Source: Candidatus Thermoflexus sinensis
Lineage (GTDB): Bacteria > Chloroflexota > Anaerolineae > Thermoflexales > Thermoflexaceae
DNA: 50,498 nt
Assembly: GCA_016842045.1 (NCBI GenBank)
Contig: JAEVEY010000132.1
Coordinates: 1 to 50,498, forward strand
Reading direction: 5' to 3'
Below are positions 23,994 to 35,889 of this stretch, piece after piece. Each line of letters begins with the position of its first letter. The first letter of the stretch is position 1. The position numbers and the translations under genes are program-made. The notes under the pieces were generated by a model. The model saw only the letters and a list, made by a program, of their open reading frames with translations. It searched no databases and was not told the origin of the DNA.

Positions 23994-24974
23994 TCAGCAA
24001 TGCGGCCAATCCAGGAACATCGTCTCCAGCGCCAGGCGCGCATTGGCGTTCCGTTGCAGCGCCAGCCAGGCCCGGCGGGTGGCCTCCAGCGCCGTTCGCG
24101 CCCCGCTTAATCCAATCCGCCCGGCTACTTCCTGCAGGGTCGAGCGATCCTCCTCATGGGTCAATGGGAGATCCGCGCCGCTGGCCAGGATCAGGGCATC
24201 CCGCCACCACGCCATGGCGGTTTCCAGGAAGGCGGAACGGACTTCCTCATCCTCCCCCGCCATCGCCTCCGCGAAGGCAAAGCGCTCCGCGCGCCCCTGG
24301 GCCAGCAAGGCATGGATTTGCTGGATCCGCTCCTCATACGCCGACAGGATCTCCGGATCCTGCGCGGCCTGCACAGCCCACCCGATCCGTCCTCCCGACA
24401 ATCGGGCCAGACGATCCGCCTGATCCAGTGGAAGCCCCCATCGCTCCTGAAGCGCCTGGCGAACCACCGGGACCGGAAGAGGGTCCAGCGAAAAGATCTG
24501 ACAGCGGGAGACCACTGTGGGTAACAGGGACTCCGGGGAGGGGGCAATCAGCATCAGCACCGCATAAGAGGGCGGCTCCTCCAGTGTCTTGAGCAGGGCA
24601 TTGGCCGCCTCGGTCGTCATCTCCTGGGCCTGATCGAACACCAGGATCCGGTAAGGCCCCTCCACCGGTGTATGGGCGAGCAGCCGTTGTGCCTCCCGCA
24701 CCTGGTCGATTTTCAGACTGCTCCCCTCCGGGGCGATCAGAAAGGCATCCGGATGATGTCCGGCCTCCATCCGTCGGCAGGACCGGCACGAACCACATGG
24801 AGGGTCCGGCTCCCGGCATAACAGCGCCATCCCCCACGTCCAGGCCAGCGTCCGACGTCCAACCTGCGGAGGACCCGTGAACAGATACGCGTGGGCGATC
24901 CGCCCCTCCGCCCGCTGGCGCTCCAGGCGCTGAATCGAACTCTCATGACCCACCACATAGCGAGAGAGCGCCAT
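23994..24974 (-). CDS. holB: DNA polymerase III subunit delta'
   Basis: Clamp-loader delta' subunit, 326 residues. An AAA+ fold begins HAYLFTGPPQVGRRTLAW, a degenerate Walker A (Arg in place of Lys) as is usual for non-hydrolysing delta'. The zinc module has four cysteines in CREPDPPCGSCRSC, and the SRC arginine-finger motif is in VVSRCQIFSLDPL. The frame is open upstream to an ATG at 25049, but those 25 residues (MRILLDECLPVRFKFEKERS...) begin with the N terminus of a DUF5615 toxin and are not part of delta'. ATG 24974, preceded by AGGA, gives the normal N terminus (MALSRYVVGHESSIQ). Confidence 0.92.
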   Translation of the reverse strand: MALSRYVVGHESSIQRLERQRAEGRIAHAYLFTGPPQVGRRTLAWTWGMALLCREPDPPCGSCRSCRRMEAGHHPDAFLIAPEGSSLKIDQVREAQRLLAHTPVEGPYRILVFDQAQEMTTEAANALLKTLEEPPSYAVLMLIAPSPESLLPTVVSRCQIFSLDPLPVPVVRQALQERWGLPLDQADRLARLSGGRIGWAVQAAQDPEILSAYEERIQQIHALLAQGRAERFAFAEAMAGEDEEVRSAFLETAMAWWRDALILASGADLPLTHEEDRSTLQEVAGRIGLSGARTALEATRRAWLALQRNANARLALETMFLDWPHC

Positions 24975-25007
24975 GTCATCCTGCCTGCACGATCTCTCCT
25001 TCTCGAA

Positions 25008-25049
25008 TTTGAAACGAACCGGCAGGCATTCGTCCAGCAATATTCGCAT
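25008..25049 (-). pseudogene. Truncated DUF5615 (PIN-like) toxin remnant
   Basis: Only MRILLDECLPVRFK remains, the typical N terminus of DUF5615 proteins with the first catalytic Asp (LLDECLP). It begins 6 bp after the DUF433 stop, the standard antitoxin-toxin order, then runs in frame into the region before holB. Confidence 0.6.
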
Positions 25050-25055
25050 CAGCGC

Positions 25056-25266
25056 TTATGCCTCAGCAAGCAGCAGTTCCTTAAGATGCTCCAGAATTCC
25101 GACAGCCTGCTCTCACGTTACGGATGGAAAATCCTCAAGGAATTCATCGAGGGTATGCCCTGCTTCGATATAATCCAGCAACGCTTGAACAGGAACCTGT
25201 GTCCCGGCGAAAACAGATATCCCTCCCCGGATTTCCTCAGAACGGGCGATCAGCGGATTTTTTCAT
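25056..25266 (-). pseudogene. DUF433 family antitoxin, frameshifted and nonsense-mutated
   Basis: Read from ATG 25266 (GGGGGG ribosome-site-like stretch upstream), an A6 tract puts the frame out by one base; with five A's the product would begin MKNPLIARSEEIRGGISVFA. It continues GTQVPVQALLDYIEAGHTLD and EFLEDFPSVT, then meets TGA (25115-25113) where the family has Arg. After that comes EQAVGILEHLKELLLAEA, ending at 25056. This is the complete DUF433 pattern with two disabling changes. DUF433 is usually paired with DUF5615. Confidence 0.7.
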
Positions 25267-25516
25267 CGCAAATCCCCCCTCAGCCGCTCACAGATCCATG
25301 ACCCGGATTGGGGAATCAAAGGTTGTCAGGACTTACGATGTTGAAAACCATAAGGGTGGGGCCATTCTGCCCCACCCCCAAACCCGGTGTTCGGTATAAG
25401 GCTTTGCGACGACGGCCGAGGGCCGCAAAACCTTATCTCTTTCGCTCTCTTCCCTCTCCCGCCGCGGTGCAGGATAGAGGGATAGCTTCACCAGCTCCCC
25501 CCCACGACCATCAACC
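25267..25516. repeat. Repeat-bearing gap upstream of the toxin-antitoxin remnant
   Basis: Contains CAGGACTTACGATGTTGAAA (25330-25349), a degenerate A-family end, followed by GGTGGGGCCATTCTGCCCCA, which includes the family word also found at 4109 and 39460. No gene. Confidence 0.45.
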
Positions 25517-25948
25517 TCAGAACGCCGGCCCGCCCAGGAGGCGCTCAATCTCCTCCTTGTGGCGGGTCTCATCCTCCGCGAACATCTCCAGCGTGGCCTT
25601 CAGGCCGATGTCCCCCACCGCTTCAGCCTGAGCGGCCCGCTCCTTATAGCCGGCGATCGCTTCCAGCTCGAACTTCAGGGAGTCCTCCAGGACACCCCGC
25701 CAGTCAAAGACCTCCGCAGGCACCTGGGGCTGGATCTTCGGAACGCCCCCCAGGGCGACGATCTTATCGGCCAGATACATCGCGTGTTTGACCTCGTCGG
25801 CAACCTCCTTCTGCAGAAGCTCGCGTACCTCGTGGCCCGCCAGGCCTTTGAGGACACTGGCATGGCGGATGTAGCGGATGACCGTGTTGAGCTCCGCGTT
25901 GAGATCCCGATTGAGCCCTTCGATCAGCTGAGCGAGCTTCTCATCCAT
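25517..25948 (-). CDS. Bacterioferritin-like diiron protein lacking the haem methionine
   Basis: 143-residue four-helix ferritin-fold protein, likely storing or oxidising iron in the cytosol. The ferroxidase ligands match bacterioferritin almost position for position: Glu19, Glu52, His55 (DEVKH), Glu94, Glu127 and His130 (EDETRH). The residue after Glu52 is Val, where haem-binding bacterioferritins have the axial Met52, so haem binding by the usual route is unlikely. ATG 25948 has AGGAGG five bases upstream. It lies downstream of aconitase on the same strand across a 158-bp repeat-filled gap; an iron link between the two is suggestive only. Confidence 0.88.
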   Translation of the reverse strand: MDEKLAQLIEGLNRDLNAELNTVIRYIRHASVLKGLAGHEVRELLQKEVADEVKHAMYLADKIVALGGVPKIQPQVPAEVFDWRGVLEDSLKFELEAIAGYKERAAQAEAVGDIGLKATLEMFAEDETRHKEEIERLLGGPAF

Positions 25949-25972
25949 GGGAACCTCCTGTGGCAATTGGGA

Positions 25973-26100
25973 TAGGGCTTACGCGGTTGAGCTCTGTCCA
26001 GGAGAAGTCGAGGGACCCCTCCCTCCTGAATCCTCCTCCCCGCGATCGCAAGGCCGCGGGGAGCAGGGTAGGGGTGAGGCATGCCTCGCCCCTACCCTGC
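25973..26100. repeat. A-family end plus 38-bp palindrome between aconitase and ferritin genes
   Basis: TAGGGCTTACGCGGTT (25973-25988) matches the A-family terminus. Downstream is a GC hairpin (CCCCGCGATCGCAAGGCCGC) and a palindrome 26063-26100 centred on GAGGCATGCCTC with one mismatch pair. The palindrome abuts the aconitase stop codon and shares its word with the 44-bp palindrome at 38646-38689. Confidence 0.55.
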
Positions 26101-26106
26101 TCGCCC

Positions 26107-28878
<2,772 letters not shown>

Positions 28879-28964
28879 TGCCTCATTGCCTCCGGATCAT
28901 CAGGTTCGCTGGGGAATACGGAATCAGGCCCGAAGGAAGGCCCAACGACAGAAGATCCGTTGTT

Positions 28965-28993
28965 ATCGTAGCACGGTTTCCACCTACGGCCAA
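28965..28993 (-). promoter_or_regulatory. Candidate acnA promoter
   Basis: On the minus strand, TTGGCC and TACGAT are separated by 17 bp; each matches 4 of 6 consensus bases. Transcription would start near 28958, giving a leader of about 80 nt. Confidence 0.4.
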
Positions 28994-29108
28994 AGCCGGG
29001 CGGAAGATCCGTGACAACGTGGGATCTCCGGGCATAGGTCCTTAACGGACGCTCAGACCTGCAGGTAGCATGGAGGCCGACGAAAGAACTTCTTCCGGGA
29101 GGCCAGAG

Positions 29109-29687
29109 ATGAGTCGGTTTCGCTGGATTGTGTTCGCCTGGCTGATCAGCGCCTGTGTGGGAGGGACGCCTGCCGCTTCTCCTTCCCCAGAGGCTATGAC
29201 CGCTCCTCTTCCACTCCCACCCACCGTGACCCCAGCGCCCACGTTGACGCCCGCCTTATCACCATCCCCTTCAGCGACCGTAATGCTTCCACCTGCCGTG
29301 ACCCCAACACCATCCTCTGAGATCATGTGCACCGCCCCGCCGATCCCGGTTCCAGGCGGAGCGACCCGGGTGGCGGAAGGATGTCTCCATGTGCACCTGG
29401 AAGCCGGGCAGGTATGGGAGAGGGACGGATTTGACCTGGCCGCCGATGTGGGATATTCGGGAAATCCCCCGCCGTGTGCCGCCTTCTTCCTGACCCTCTC
29501 CTGGAACGTTACGGCGGGGAATGGAGGGCTGTTACGCTGGACAGTGATCCGCCAGGGGGTAGAGGAAACCGCGGGCCAGGGGACAAGTGGAACCACCGGC
29601 TTCGGATGCGGATTCTACCGCCTGCACAACGATGGGGCCACATCAATAGACGTGGACGTGCGCGTGGCGGTTGACCTCATGCAATAG
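29109..29687 (+). CDS. Lipoprotein of unknown function
   Basis: 192 residues. The signal ends in a lipobox (LISAC, lipidated Cys16), so the protein is tethered to the membrane and exported. A Ser/Thr/Pro-rich linker of about 60 residues (PPTVTPAPTLTPALSPSPSA) precedes a small domain of about 105 residues with paired cysteines and beta-rich character (LHVHLEAGQVWERDGFDLAA, LSWNVTAGNGG). No family recognised. ATG 29109 has GGAGG six bases upstream. It is isolated between divergent acnA and convergent lpdA. Confidence 0.78.
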   Translation: MSRFRWIVFAWLISACVGGTPAASPSPEAMTAPLPLPPTVTPAPTLTPALSPSPSATVMLPPAVTPTPSSEIMCTAPPIPVPGGATRVAEGCLHVHLEAGQVWERDGFDLAADVGYSGNPPPCAAFFLTLSWNVTAGNGGLLRWTVIRQGVEETAGQGTSGTTGFGCGFYRLHNDGATSIDVDVRVAVDLMQ

Positions 29688-29713
29688 AACCTCAGAGCGG
29701 GTAATCGCTTCCG

Positions 29714-29753
29714 GGGGTGGTAGAACAACTACTCGCAGTTGTCCTACCACCCC
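29714..29753. terminator. Bidirectional hairpin between lipoprotein and lpdA genes
   Basis: 17-bp stem with one A-C mismatch (GGGGTGGTAGAACAACT/AGTTGTCCTACCACCCC) and loop ACTCGC, between convergent genes. Related to the hairpin at 13640-13673. Confidence 0.55.
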
Positions 29754-29759
29754 TTCAAG

Positions 29760-31175
29760 CTAAATATGGATGGCCAGCCCAATGGCGGCGTGGGCCGCCT
29801 CAGCCAGGACTTCACTGAGCGTGGGATGGGCGTGGACCGCCCGGATGATCTCCTCGGGAGTGAGTTCGGCGGTCCGGGCCAGGACCATCTCCGGGAGCAA
29901 CTCGGTGACCTCCGGCCCGATCAGATGAGCCCCCAGGATCTCGCCGTATTTCGCATCCACCACCAGCTTGACGAATCCAGCATGCTCGCCGAAGGCCAGT
30001 GCCTTGCCGTTGGCCTGGAAGGGGAATTTGGCGACCTTCACCGAATAGCCCTGCTCCCGGGCCTGTTTCTCCGTGAGCCCCATGGAGGCGATCTGCGGGC
30101 GGCAGTAGGTGCAGCGCGGCATGGCGAGGTAATCGAGGGTCGGAGGCATGGGGCCCTTCTCCTCCCGCGCGGCGATGTGTTCGACGGCCACGATCCCCTG
30201 AGCGGAGGCCACGTGGGCCAGGGCCAGCTTCCCGGTGACATCGCCGATGGCGTAGATGTTCGGCACGGAGGTCTGCAGGTAATCGTTCACCGCAATGGCC
30301 CCGCGCTCCACCTGCACCCCTACCGCCTCCAGGCCCAGGTTCTCCACGTTCGGCTGAACGCCGATCGCCACTAACACGGTTTCCGCTTCCACCCTCTTCC
30401 CCCCCGCTTCCACCGCCACGCCGCCATCCCTCGCCTGCACCGAATCCACCCGGGTGTTCGTCATAAAGCGGATCCCCATACGGGTGAACTGCTTCTCCAG
30501 CTCCACGCTGATCTCCTCATCCTCCAGCGGCGCTAAATGCGGAAGCATCTCGATGAGCGTCACCTCCGCACCATAAACCCGGAAGAGATAGGCGAACTCC
30601 AGCCCGATGGGGCCCGCGCCGATGATGACGATGGAGCGGGGGACCTGTTTCAGCTCCAGGGCCTGGCGGTAGGTGATCACCCGGGGTGGATCCAGGGAGA
30701 GGCCGGGCAGCAGGCGAGGCCGTGCCCCGGTGGCCAGGATGATGTATTTCGCCTCCAGCACCCCCTCGAACTTTTGCCCTCCGACCGCTGCTCCCTGGGT
30801 GGGGCGCACCTCAACTTCGTGGTCGGAGCGCAGGTGCCCTTCCCCCTCATAGACATCGATGCGGTTCTTTCGCATCAGGAACTGGACACCCCGCACCAGG
30901 CGATCGGCCACCTGCCGGCTGCGTCGATAGGCCGCTTCGTAATCGATCCGCAAGTTCTCGAAGGAGAACCCGAATTCTTCCCCACGATGCAGCAGCTCGA
31001 TCACCTCCGCGTTGCGCAACAGCGCCTTAGTGGGAATGCACCCCCAGTTGAGGCAGACACCGCCCAGGTGCTCCCGCTCCACCAGAGCGGTCTTCAGGCC
31101 CAGCTGCGCGGCCCGGATCGCCGCCACATAGCCCCCGGGCCCACCCCCGATGATCACCACGTCATACTGCGGCAT
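29760..31175 (-). CDS. lpdA: Dihydrolipoamide dehydrogenase (E3)
   Basis: FAD-dependent disulfide oxidoreductase that reoxidises dihydrolipoamide in 2-oxoacid dehydrogenases and glycine cleavage. The 471-residue product has the FAD site GGGPGGYVAAIRAAQLG, redox-active Cys41 and Cys46 (GGVCLNWGCIPTK), the NAD site IIGAGPIGLEFAYLF, the FAD motif IYAIGDV, and the C-terminal His-Glu pair in HAHPTLSEVLAEA. AGGAGG lies five bases before ATG 31175. No E1 or E2 genes are nearby; upstream on the same strand is the MntA/HepT locus, 70 bp away. Confidence 0.95.
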   Translation of the reverse strand: MPQYDVVIIGGGPGGYVAAIRAAQLGLKTALVEREHLGGVCLNWGCIPTKALLRNAEVIELLHRGEEFGFSFENLRIDYEAAYRRSRQVADRLVRGVQFLMRKNRIDVYEGEGHLRSDHEVEVRPTQGAAVGGQKFEGVLEAKYIILATGARPRLLPGLSLDPPRVITYRQALELKQVPRSIVIIGAGPIGLEFAYLFRVYGAEVTLIEMLPHLAPLEDEEISVELEKQFTRMGIRFMTNTRVDSVQARDGGVAVEAGGKRVEAETVLVAIGVQPNVENLGLEAVGVQVERGAIAVNDYLQTSVPNIYAIGDVTGKLALAHVASAQGIVAVEHIAAREEKGPMPPTLDYLAMPRCTYCRPQIASMGLTEKQAREQGYSVKVAKFPFQANGKALAFGEHAGFVKLVVDAKYGEILGAHLIGPEVTELLPEMVLARTAELTPEEIIRAVHAHPTLSEVLAEAAHAAIGLAIHI

Positions 31176-31244
31176 GGAAGCCTCCTTATGCGGGTATGGG
31201 ATCGTTTCATGGACATGGCTTGCTGAGGCATGCTTCCTCGAGCC

Positions 31245-31680
31245 TTATTCCCGCCGACGCGCCCCTCGCTGAACCCATCGCAGCAATGCCCTTAAATAAG
31301 CGGGGCCGTCCTGAAGCAGCCGCCGCCCGATGCGGTAAACCGGCGGCGTCCAATCCGCTCATAGTCATGGACGATCCGACTGCGTAATCCTGGAAGCGTT
31401 GAGCCAGTGAGCGCTCCGGGACGCCGAATTGATGAAGACGGGCAAAGATCTCCCGAGAAGCCGCGGGAACGGGTTTGCCCATCTGATCGAGCACGATCGC
31501 GCCGCAATCGATCGCTCCTTCGATAATGATTTGAATCAGGCGTTCCGCCGCCCTTCGGTAATAGGGGTGCTCCAGGAACTCGGCCAGAGGGATATGGACC
31601 AGCGGCTCAAGTTCCTGAATATAAGCGTCGATGTTCTCCATCTTAGCGAGAAGAATATCGGGAGGCTTTCGAGCGGCCAT
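31245..31680 (-). pseudogene. hepT: HepT-like HEPN toxin, two frameshifts
   Basis: Starts MAARKPPDILLAKMENIDAY as in HepT. Near 31391 the frame changes: the expected catalytic motif GLRSRIVHDYERIG (R-x4-H) is in a second frame. Near 31341-31349 it changes again: VYRIGRRLLQDGPAYLRALL is in a third frame, ending at TAA 31247-31245. Each shift is explained by loss of one G from a G run. Corrected, the protein would be 145 residues, normal for HepT. The intact first frame would give 157 residues without the RNase motif. It overlaps the end of mntA by 38 nt. Confidence 0.75.
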
Positions 31681-32098
31681 GCCGTCGCCTCAGGGAGCGC
31701 AGCGCGGCGAGACGCAGCTTCTCCTGATCCTCATAAAGACGCAGCGCATAGGAGCGGAGCATCGCGCCCCGCAATGGCTGATCCTCGTAGAGCAGGATCC
31801 CCTGACATGCCTCCCAAAGCAGGGTCGGCGAGGCCTCGTTCAGGAAGACCACGTCGATCTCCGCGCCCTGGATGGCTTCCCCCAGCCATCGCATGCATTT
31901 CAGCTGCCAGCGCCAGTCGCGCCAGCGAGGGAAAGCCGTTCGCACCGCCAGGTCTACATCGCTGGCCGGGCGGGCCGTTCCCCGGGCCCGCGAGCCAAAC
32001 AGAAAAACCACCTGCAGGTCCAGGGCCCGGGCTGCACGCCGCAACCGGGCCTGATCCACCCATATGCCGGGGACCACTTCCTCCATCCGCCGGGTCAT
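31643..32098 (-). CDS. mntA: MntA-type nucleotidyltransferase antitoxin
   Basis: Minimal nucleotidyltransferase, 151 residues. The GSX10DXD site is FLFGSRARGTARPASDVDLA, and the third acidic strand is EIDVVFLNEASP. In described HepT/MntA systems this antitoxin inactivates the HEPN RNase by adding AMP units to it. The gene looks intact, with a basic tail (RSLRRRHGRSKASR). It starts 6 bp after the isomerase stop; GGAGG lies inside the last isomerase codons, so translation is likely coupled. Its toxin partner downstream is frameshifted. Confidence 0.87.
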   Translation of the reverse strand: MTRRMEEVVPGIWVDQARLRRAARALDLQVVFLFGSRARGTARPASDVDLAVRTAFPRWRDWRWQLKCMRWLGEAIQGAEIDVVFLNEASPTLLWEACQGILLYEDQPLRGAMLRSYALRLYEDQEKLRLAALRSLRRRHGRSKASRYSSR

Positions 32099-32104
32099 TC
32101 GTCC

Positions 32105-33178
32105 TTAGCCTCCGGACGCCAGGCGGGCTTTGAGCTCCGCGATCACCTGCACCGGCGTGGGGTCGATCGCATAGGCCAGGGCCAGATAAACGCTGATGAA
32201 ATCCCCCAGGAGGATCAGGGAAAACGCCTGGGCGATCCGGCTCTCCCCGCGCCCGATGAAGAGATCGGTGTTCACACCCTGACGCATGAACAGCTCCCGG
32301 GTGATCCGCACCCGCAGGGCATTGCGCGGATGGTCCGAAGGCGCGGTCAGGAAAAGGGCGATCAGATGGGGCAACAGCTCTGGGGGAAACTCCGTGCCGA
32401 CAATGGTATTATGATCCGCCTCGGGAAGGGCCTCGAAGACCGCCACCGCCTTGGCGTTTTCGTTGATCTGGGTTTTCCAGCGGCGGGCCACCTCGGCCAG
32501 GGGGCCCGCCCCGAAGATGATCGGGATGCGTCCGATCAGCTGGCCGGCCATCCGCTTGGCCGGGTTACGGACGACCGGGACCTCCGGGGCCATCTGCGCG
32601 GCGTCCTCTTCCATGCGGGCAGCCGCCTCCTCAATGGCCGTCCCAGCATCCGGGATCAGCCCCAGACGGTGGAGCAGGCCGAGGAGGATCGAGAAGGAAT
32701 ACCCCAGAGCGGCCCGCGGCTGCCCCACCGGATCGAAACGGAAAAGGGGAACCTCCCACTCCAGCGCTCGCTCCGCCAGGCGTCCACCCGTCGCGATCGC
32801 GGCCAGGGTGCATCCCCGCTTCCGGGCGGTTTCGAAGGCTTCCAGCGTCTCTTCCGTCTCCCCCGAATAGCTGGAGCCGATCACCAGCGTGCGAGGCCCC
32901 CGGGCGAAGGCCGGAAGGGCGTAATCCCGCACCACCACCAGCGGGATCGGACATTCCCCTTCGGTGAGTGCGGCGACCAGAGAGGCCCCGATCGCCGACC
33001 CGCCCATCCCGGCGATCACGATGGCATCGAAAGCGGATGCATTCCATTCGCGGGGCAGGGACGCTTGCATGGCCAGCGCCCAGCCGGCTCGCAATTGCCG
33101 GGGAAGATCCGCCACCAGGTCCAGCATCCGGCCTGCATCCAGCGCCCGCAGGCGCGCCGCATCGTCCAGATGGATCAT
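32105..33178 (-). CDS. Bifunctional phosphoglucose/phosphomannose isomerase
   Basis: Sugar isomerase of the SIS-domain PGI/PMI family, converting glucose-6-P and mannose-6-P to fructose-6-P. 357 residues. The first SIS domain shows IVIAGMGGSAIGASLV, then VIGSSYSGETEETLE (phosphate-binding Ser/Thr cluster) and AIATGGRLAERA. The second shows IIFGAGPLAEVARRWKTQIN, ENAKAVAVFEALPEADHN with the conserved catalytic region, and a C-terminal dimer helix. ATG 33178 has GGAGG seven bases upstream; a GTG at 33193 overlaps that site and is unlikely to be the start. First gene of a tight run with mntA and hepT. Confidence 0.92.
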   Translation of the reverse strand: MIHLDDAARLRALDAGRMLDLVADLPRQLRAGWALAMQASLPREWNASAFDAIVIAGMGGSAIGASLVAALTEGECPIPLVVVRDYALPAFARGPRTLVIGSSYSGETEETLEAFETARKRGCTLAAIATGGRLAERALEWEVPLFRFDPVGQPRAALGYSFSILLGLLHRLGLIPDAGTAIEEAAARMEEDAAQMAPEVPVVRNPAKRMAGQLIGRIPIIFGAGPLAEVARRWKTQINENAKAVAVFEALPEADHNTIVGTEFPPELLPHLIALFLTAPSDHPRNALRVRITRELFMRQGVNTDLFIGRGESRIAQAFSLILLGDFISVYLALAYAIDPTPVQVIAELKARLASGG

Positions 33179-33720
33179 CTCGATGCCTCCCACAGGAAAC
33201 GGAATCGCTGTTCAGACCGAGCCAGGCGCAAAGGGGCACCCCCCTCAACCGGAGAAAGCACAGCAGAACCGGTTGCATTATAGCATGCAAAGCCCGCTGG
33301 AATCCGGCTTCTGGACCAGCTCGTGGCTCTCGCTATCCAGGGGAACACCCCGTTTCCCCACCTCTCCATGGCCCAAAAGATCGTGGGGAAGGAGGGAACA
33401 GGGGAAGGCTTGTCCCATTCAAGAAGCGCACTGGAGTGGCAAGTCTCGCCACTCCCTCTGTCCAGAGTTTGGTCTGGGACGGGAGCAGGAAGAAGCCCAT
33501 TTCCGGATCGTGTGGGCCGCTGAAGAGAGCCCATACCACCCGGTGGCCCTCTATACCTCAAGCAAGTTGCGTTCAAACCATTTAGCGATAAAATGATAAA
33601 GCGCTTTACTTAGGTCAGCTGGAATAAAGGCTCTTCGCAGGGAGGGCAACGGCGGGCAAACGGGGCAGCTGGCTCGCCATCGGCCGTTGAATCGAAATGA
33701 CTCCCTATGTGGAGGGGCTT
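33179..33720. other. Divergent intergenic region of 542 bp
   Basis: Holds a degenerate version of the hairpin core (CCCCACCTCTCCATGGCCCA...GTGGGGAAGGAGG, 33358-33395), a small hairpin GGAGTGGC/GCCACTCC (33433-33455) and the glgP promoter candidate. No gene seen. Confidence 0.45.
33567..33594 (+). promoter_or_regulatory. Candidate glgP promoter
   Basis: TTGCGT (33567-33572), 16-bp spacer, TAAAAT (33589-33594; 5/6). Leader to the ATG would be about 120 nt. Confidence 0.4.
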
Positions 33721-35889
33721 ATGGACCCTCGCCGGAATGAAGGGATGATCCCCAAGCGTCTTGTCCGTCTGATCGATCTGGCCTGCAATTTGTGGTGGAC
33801 ATGGCAACCGGACGCCCAGCGGTTGTTCCAGCGCCTGGACCCGGTGCTCTGGGAAGAGGTGCGGCATAACCCGGTGGCCCTGCTTCGACAGATCGAGCGG
33901 GCCCGCCTCAACGCCGCGACCCAGAGCCCTGCCTACCTGGAGCTCTACGATCGGATCTTGGCGGAGTTTGATCGAGCGCTCACCGGGGAGACCTGGTTCG
34001 AACGAACCTTCCCGGAGCACACAGGGGTCACCATTGCGTATTTCTCCACCGAGTTCGGCATCCATGAAGCCTTCCCGGCTTACGCCGGCGGCCTGGGGGT
34101 GCTCGCAGGAGATTCTTTAAAGGAAGCCAGCGACCTGGGGCTCCCCATGGTGGGTGTGGGCTTACTGTATCAGCACGGCTATTTCACTCAGCGCATCACC
34201 GAGGACGGCTGGCAGGAGGCCGTGTATGAACGCCTGGATCTGGAGAACCTCCCGCTCTCGCTGGTGACCGGCTCAGACGGACAACCCCTGAGGGTGGAAG
34301 TGGCCATCGCGGGCCGCCCGGTTCGGGCCCAGGTCTGGCGTCTGCAGATCGGGCGGATCCCCCTTTACCTCCTGGACACCAATCTTCCTGACAACGCCCC
34401 GGCGGATCGGGAGCTTTCCGCCCGGCTCTACGATGGGGATCCGGAGCGGCGCATCGCCCAGGAGATGATCCTGGGGATCGGCGGCGTGCGAATGCTGCGC
34501 GCCCTGGGCGTGCACCCGGCCGTCTGGCATCTGAATGAGGGTCACTCCGCGTTCTCGATCCTAGAACGGTTGCGAGAGTACATCGCCGAAGGTCTCTCCT
34601 TTGAAGAGGCCGCCGCACGGGTGCGGGAGACCACCGTGTTCACCACGCACACCCCCGTCCCCGCTGGCCATGACCGGTTCTCCTTCACGCTGGTCGAAAA
34701 GGCGTTCGCTGGCTACTGGGAACAGCTGGGGCTATCGTTCCAGGAGTTCTGCGAGCTGGCCCGTCAGGACGAGCCCTGGGGGCCGACGTTCAATATGACC
34801 GCCCTGGCTCTTCGTTTTTCGGATCACCGGAATGCGGTGAGCGAGCTGCATGGCCGGGTGACCCGCCGGATGTGGGCACATTTGTGGCCGGATCGCCCGG
34901 CCGAGGAAGTTCCCATCCGCCATATCACCAATGGCGTTCACATCGGGACATGGCTGGCGCGCCGGATGCGGGTGCTTTACCAGCGCTATCTGGGGCCGGA
35001 CTGGATGGAACGCCTCGATGATCCCACCCTCTGGGAAAAGGTGCTGGAGATCCCAGATGAAGAGCTGTGGACCATCCGGCGTCATCTCAAGCGCAAGCTG
35101 GTCGCCTTCATGCGTGAGCGGGCGCGGCGACGCTGGCAACGGAATCACGTGTCCCCCGTCCAGATCGTGGCTGCGGGAGTGCTCCTGGATCCCTACGCCC
35201 TCACCATTGGCTTCGCCCGGCGATTCGCCCTCTACAAGCGGGCGTATCTGCTTTTCCGGGATCCCGATCGCCTGCGGCGGCTGGTGAATGACCCTCACCG
35301 CCCCGTCCAGATCATCCTGGCCGGGAAAGCGCATCCGGCCGACGAGCCGGCCAAACGAATGATCCAGGAGATCTACCGTCTGATCAAAGATCCCTCCTTT
35401 GGCGGAAGGATTGTCTTCATTGAGGATTACGACATGGAGGTGGCCCGCTACCTGGTGCAGGGAGTGGATGTCTGGCTGAACACGCCGCGCCGGCCGCTGG
35501 AGGCCAGTGGCACCAGCGGCCAGAAGGCCGCCCTCAACGGGGTGCTGAACCTGAGCGTGCTCGATGGCTGGTGGCGGGAAGGATACAATGGGGCCAATGG
35601 CTGGGCCATCGGGGAGGATCGAGAGTATGAGGATCCGGAGGCTCAGGATGCGGCCGACGCCGCCTCGCTGTATGAGCTGCTGGAGAACACGGTGGTGCCT
35701 CTTTACTACGATGTGGAAGCTGATGGGATCCCCCATCGCTGGCTGCGTATGGTGAAGGAGTCCATCCGTTCCCTGGCCCCCTTCTTCAACACGCGCCGGA
35801 TGATGAAGGAGTATCTCCACGAGATGTATCTGCCCGCTATGGAAGCCGCCCGCCGCCGGACGGCCATCCCTCGAGAGCCGGTTCTATAG
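33721..35889 (+). CDS. glgP: Alpha-glucan (glycogen/maltodextrin) phosphorylase
   Basis: PLP-dependent GT35 phosphorylase that releases glucose-1-phosphate from alpha-1,4-glucan. 722 residues, the shorter bacterial/archaeal type with a DUF3417 N-terminal region ([20 protein letters not shown]). Conserved stretches include [68 protein letters not shown] and [11 protein letters not shown]. Lys602 in [20 protein letters not shown] is the PLP lysine. ATG 33721 is preceded by GGAGG (5-base spacing); an in-frame ATG at 33697 has none. It works logically with the PGI/PMI gene across the divergent gap and the GT4-GH57 gene. Confidence 0.95.
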   Translation: MDPRRNEGMIPKRLVRLIDLACNLWWTWQPDAQRLFQRLDPVLWEEVRHNPVALLRQIERARLNAATQSPAYLELYDRILAEFDRALTGETWFERTFPEHTGVTIAYFSTEFGIHEAFPAYAGGLGVLAGDSLKEASDLGLPMVGVGLLYQHGYFTQRITEDGWQEAVYERLDLENLPLSLVTGSDGQPLRVEVAIAGRPVRAQVWRLQIGRIPLYLLDTNLPDNAPADRELSARLYDGDPERRIAQEMILGIGGVRMLRALGVHPAVWHLNEGHSAFSILERLREYIAEGLSFEEAAARVRETTVFTTHTPVPAGHDRFSFTLVEKAFAGYWEQLGLSFQEFCELARQDEPWGPTFNMTALALRFSDHRNAVSELHGRVTRRMWAHLWPDRPAEEVPIRHITNGVHIGTWLARRMRVLYQRYLGPDWMERLDDPTLWEKVLEIPDEELWTIRRHLKRKLVAFMRERARRRWQRNHVSPVQIVAAGVLLDPYALTIGFARRFALYKRAYLLFRDPDRLRRLVNDPHRPVQIILAGKAHPADEPAKRMIQEIYRLIKDPSFGGRIVFIEDYDMEVARYLVQGVDVWLNTPRRPLEASGTSGQKAALNGVLNLSVLDGWWREGYNGANGWAIGEDREYEDPEAQDAADAASLYELLENTVVPLYYDVEADGIPHRWLRMVKESIRSLAPFFNTRRMMKEYLHEMYLPAMEAARRRTAIPREPVL

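Noticed and set aside
29042-29596. 184-residue minus-strand frame opposite the lipoprotein gene
   Set aside because: The plus-strand gene has a signal peptide, lipobox and ribosome site; the antisense frame has none.
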